Below, piece after piece: positions 63,901 to 64,000 of a DNA stretch of 64,000 nt (the stretch's first letter is position 1; every line of letters starts with the position of its first letter). The position numbers and the translations under genes were made by a program. A model generated the notes under the pieces. It was not told the DNA's origin. It did no database searches and saw only the letters and a program-made list of their open reading frames with translations. This DNA comes from Spartinivicinus marinus (lineage in GTDB: Bacteria; Pseudomonadota; Gammaproteobacteria; Pseudomonadales; Zooshikellaceae), in NCBI RefSeq assembly GCF_026309355.1, contig NZ_JAPJZK010000001.1, forward strand, positions 5,600,501 through 5,664,500. The letters are read 5' to 3'.

Positions 63901-64000
63901 TTTCTATTGATGACTTTGGTACTGGCTACTCATCTTTTGAGCGAATCAGAGCCTTACATTTAGATGTGATTAAAGTAGACAGAAGTTTTATTAAAGGGCT
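60939..64000 (+). CDS. Membrane GGDEF-EAL c-di-GMP protein, 3' end beyond window
   Basis: About 1020 codons are visible. A membrane helix (residues ~20-40: LIKVLPLLLLAWIAWD) is followed by a very large periplasmic region (~45-530), probably Cache-like, a second helix (VMVLLVILIAIWIASYL, ~540), HAMP, a coiled coil, a GGDEF domain with intact VARLGGDEFAVIAGG (~742), and an EAL domain with EIFGMEALVRWQHPERGLLP, then SIDDFGTGYSSFERIRALHL and VIKVDRSFIKG at the edge. Both motifs look active, so it may make or break c-di-GMP. ATG 60939 has a weak ribosome binding site but begins the helix region. Confidence 0.9.
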   Translation, partial: MPKSRLHLGIRGKLISIFSLIKVLPLLLLAWIAWDHSVNLGHKVVDESQQMADRMLHTVATVGEVTTAQSVKALDAQAQAAIERLTVDTAEQVAQFLYERDKDLLLLAGQPPDPDTYQQFIAHRTAVVTLHQPWQMDDEGKQWQPVRPVSIKYQQVTPRVEDNRTAFHYRPPDHLGIKENRPLYREISFFDVNGQQQIRILSDPNQAAPLLDVSRAENTWYKAERYFAKLNSLQKGDIYVSDVIGAYVPSPIIGPFTRAKAKQKGISFLPENAGYAGKENPVGKRFEGIVRWITPVFQAGEKIGYLSLALDHTHIMEFTDHLVPTQQRFTPISDASSGNYAFMWDYLGRNISHPRDYFIVGYDPTTGEQVPTWLDQHTWQQWQDSGLSFQQFITQQSPYKAQSLKRKPALTQVGKGQIALDCRYLHFAPQCSGWWNLTEEGGAGSFVIFWSGLWKISTAAVIPYYTGRYANSARGFGFVTIGANIDQFHAAAMSSKDEMMGMIQQANQQLENKRNSLIAGINTRLQKITVQLTASTAVMVLLVILIAIWIASYLTNRLKDIITGMQTFTSGDLTHRLATTTEDEVGELIDTFNELANTIEQNVTSLNAEIHQRKTAETKLAQAKNELEHRVEERTLELRMSNEQLKKENKERQKAQRQIEHLARYDHLTGLANRVLFGERLKQAIQMSSVTNEALALLFIDLDGFKEVNDSLGHEVGDLLLKHVARCLESAVREGDTVARLGGDEFAVIAGGVASHDVLVEVAERLLKKLLAKACLDGHCLRAGGSIGIACYPADAKSQDKLIHFADMAMYQAKHSGGGNCYRFFTPAMHERVLHHQKIEAELHQAIQQNELRVYYQPKINLQTDEIFGMEALVRWQHPERGLLPPSEFIEIAEHTGQIIELGAWVLAEACRQTNHWHQQGITSLQVSVNVSGYQIDQRFVEHVNEVLTATQLNPQQLELELTESILMNDTPATNVILKQLRDIGVAISIDDFGTGYSSFERIRALHLDVIKVDRSFIKG

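Overview
The window is about 64 kb of chromosome from a Gram-negative gammaproteobacterium. I infer a marine, Oceanospirillales-type organism (Zooshikella/Spartinivicinus/Hahella-like). The reasons are the moderately AT-rich composition, catecholate siderophore genes with a TonB receptor, a PilU-type ATPase, large c-di-GMP and sensor-kinase proteins, carnitine/betaine catabolism, and many stand-alone periplasmic solute-binding proteins. The genus is inference, not something read from a marker gene. No rRNA, tRNA or CRISPR array was recognised.

Layout. 0-8 kb: the start of a LysR regulator, exonuclease III, a GNAT acetyltransferase, a TetR regulator, a Tus-like replication terminator protein with a possible Ter-like site upstream, a periplasmic binding protein, a STAS protein, a DUF924 protein, a decayed glutathione S-transferase and a tiny lysine-rich protein. 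8-12 kb: a frameshifted LysR regulator divergent from D-cysteine desulfhydrase, then an arsR/arsI organoarsenical unit with visible operator palindromes. 12-21 kb: a carnitine-to-betaine module (acyl-CoA synthetase, CdhR-like regulator, BKACE cleavage enzyme, carnitine dehydrogenase) followed by a betaine/carnitine ABC importer whose permease carries an extra DUF2628-like domain. 21-27 kb: a histidine kinase and a GGDEF response regulator surrounded by solute-binding proteins. 27-30 kb: a hydroxyproline epimerase divergent from an FAD amino-acid dehydrogenase. 30-39 kb: small proteins, an OppA-type binding protein, an M50-like protease, a secreted three-repeat cysteine protein, a YidD homologue with a cysteine-rich tail, and a c-type cytochrome.

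39-50 kb is one long Fur-controlled operon: entC-entE-entB, binding lipoprotein, two permeases, ATPase, CirA-like receptor, entA. It makes 2,3-dihydroxybenzoate, loads it on a carrier domain and re-imports the ferric catecholate, but holds no condensing NRPS. 50-56 kb is signalling: a TPR response regulator overlapping a histidine kinase, a CheY-like regulator with a MASE1/CHASE kinase, and PilU. 57-61 kb holds the most intriguing cluster: a DUF1015 (SerK/SbnI-like) protein, an SbnA/cysteine-synthase-like PLP enzyme and a Gate-domain membrane protein, tightly packed and possibly making and moving an O-phosphoserine-derived amino acid. The window ends inside a large GGDEF-EAL protein.

Two families of short dispersed intergenic repeats were found. 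One has imperfect terminal inverted repeats and looks MITE-like; at two sites it supplies the stop codon of the upstream gene.
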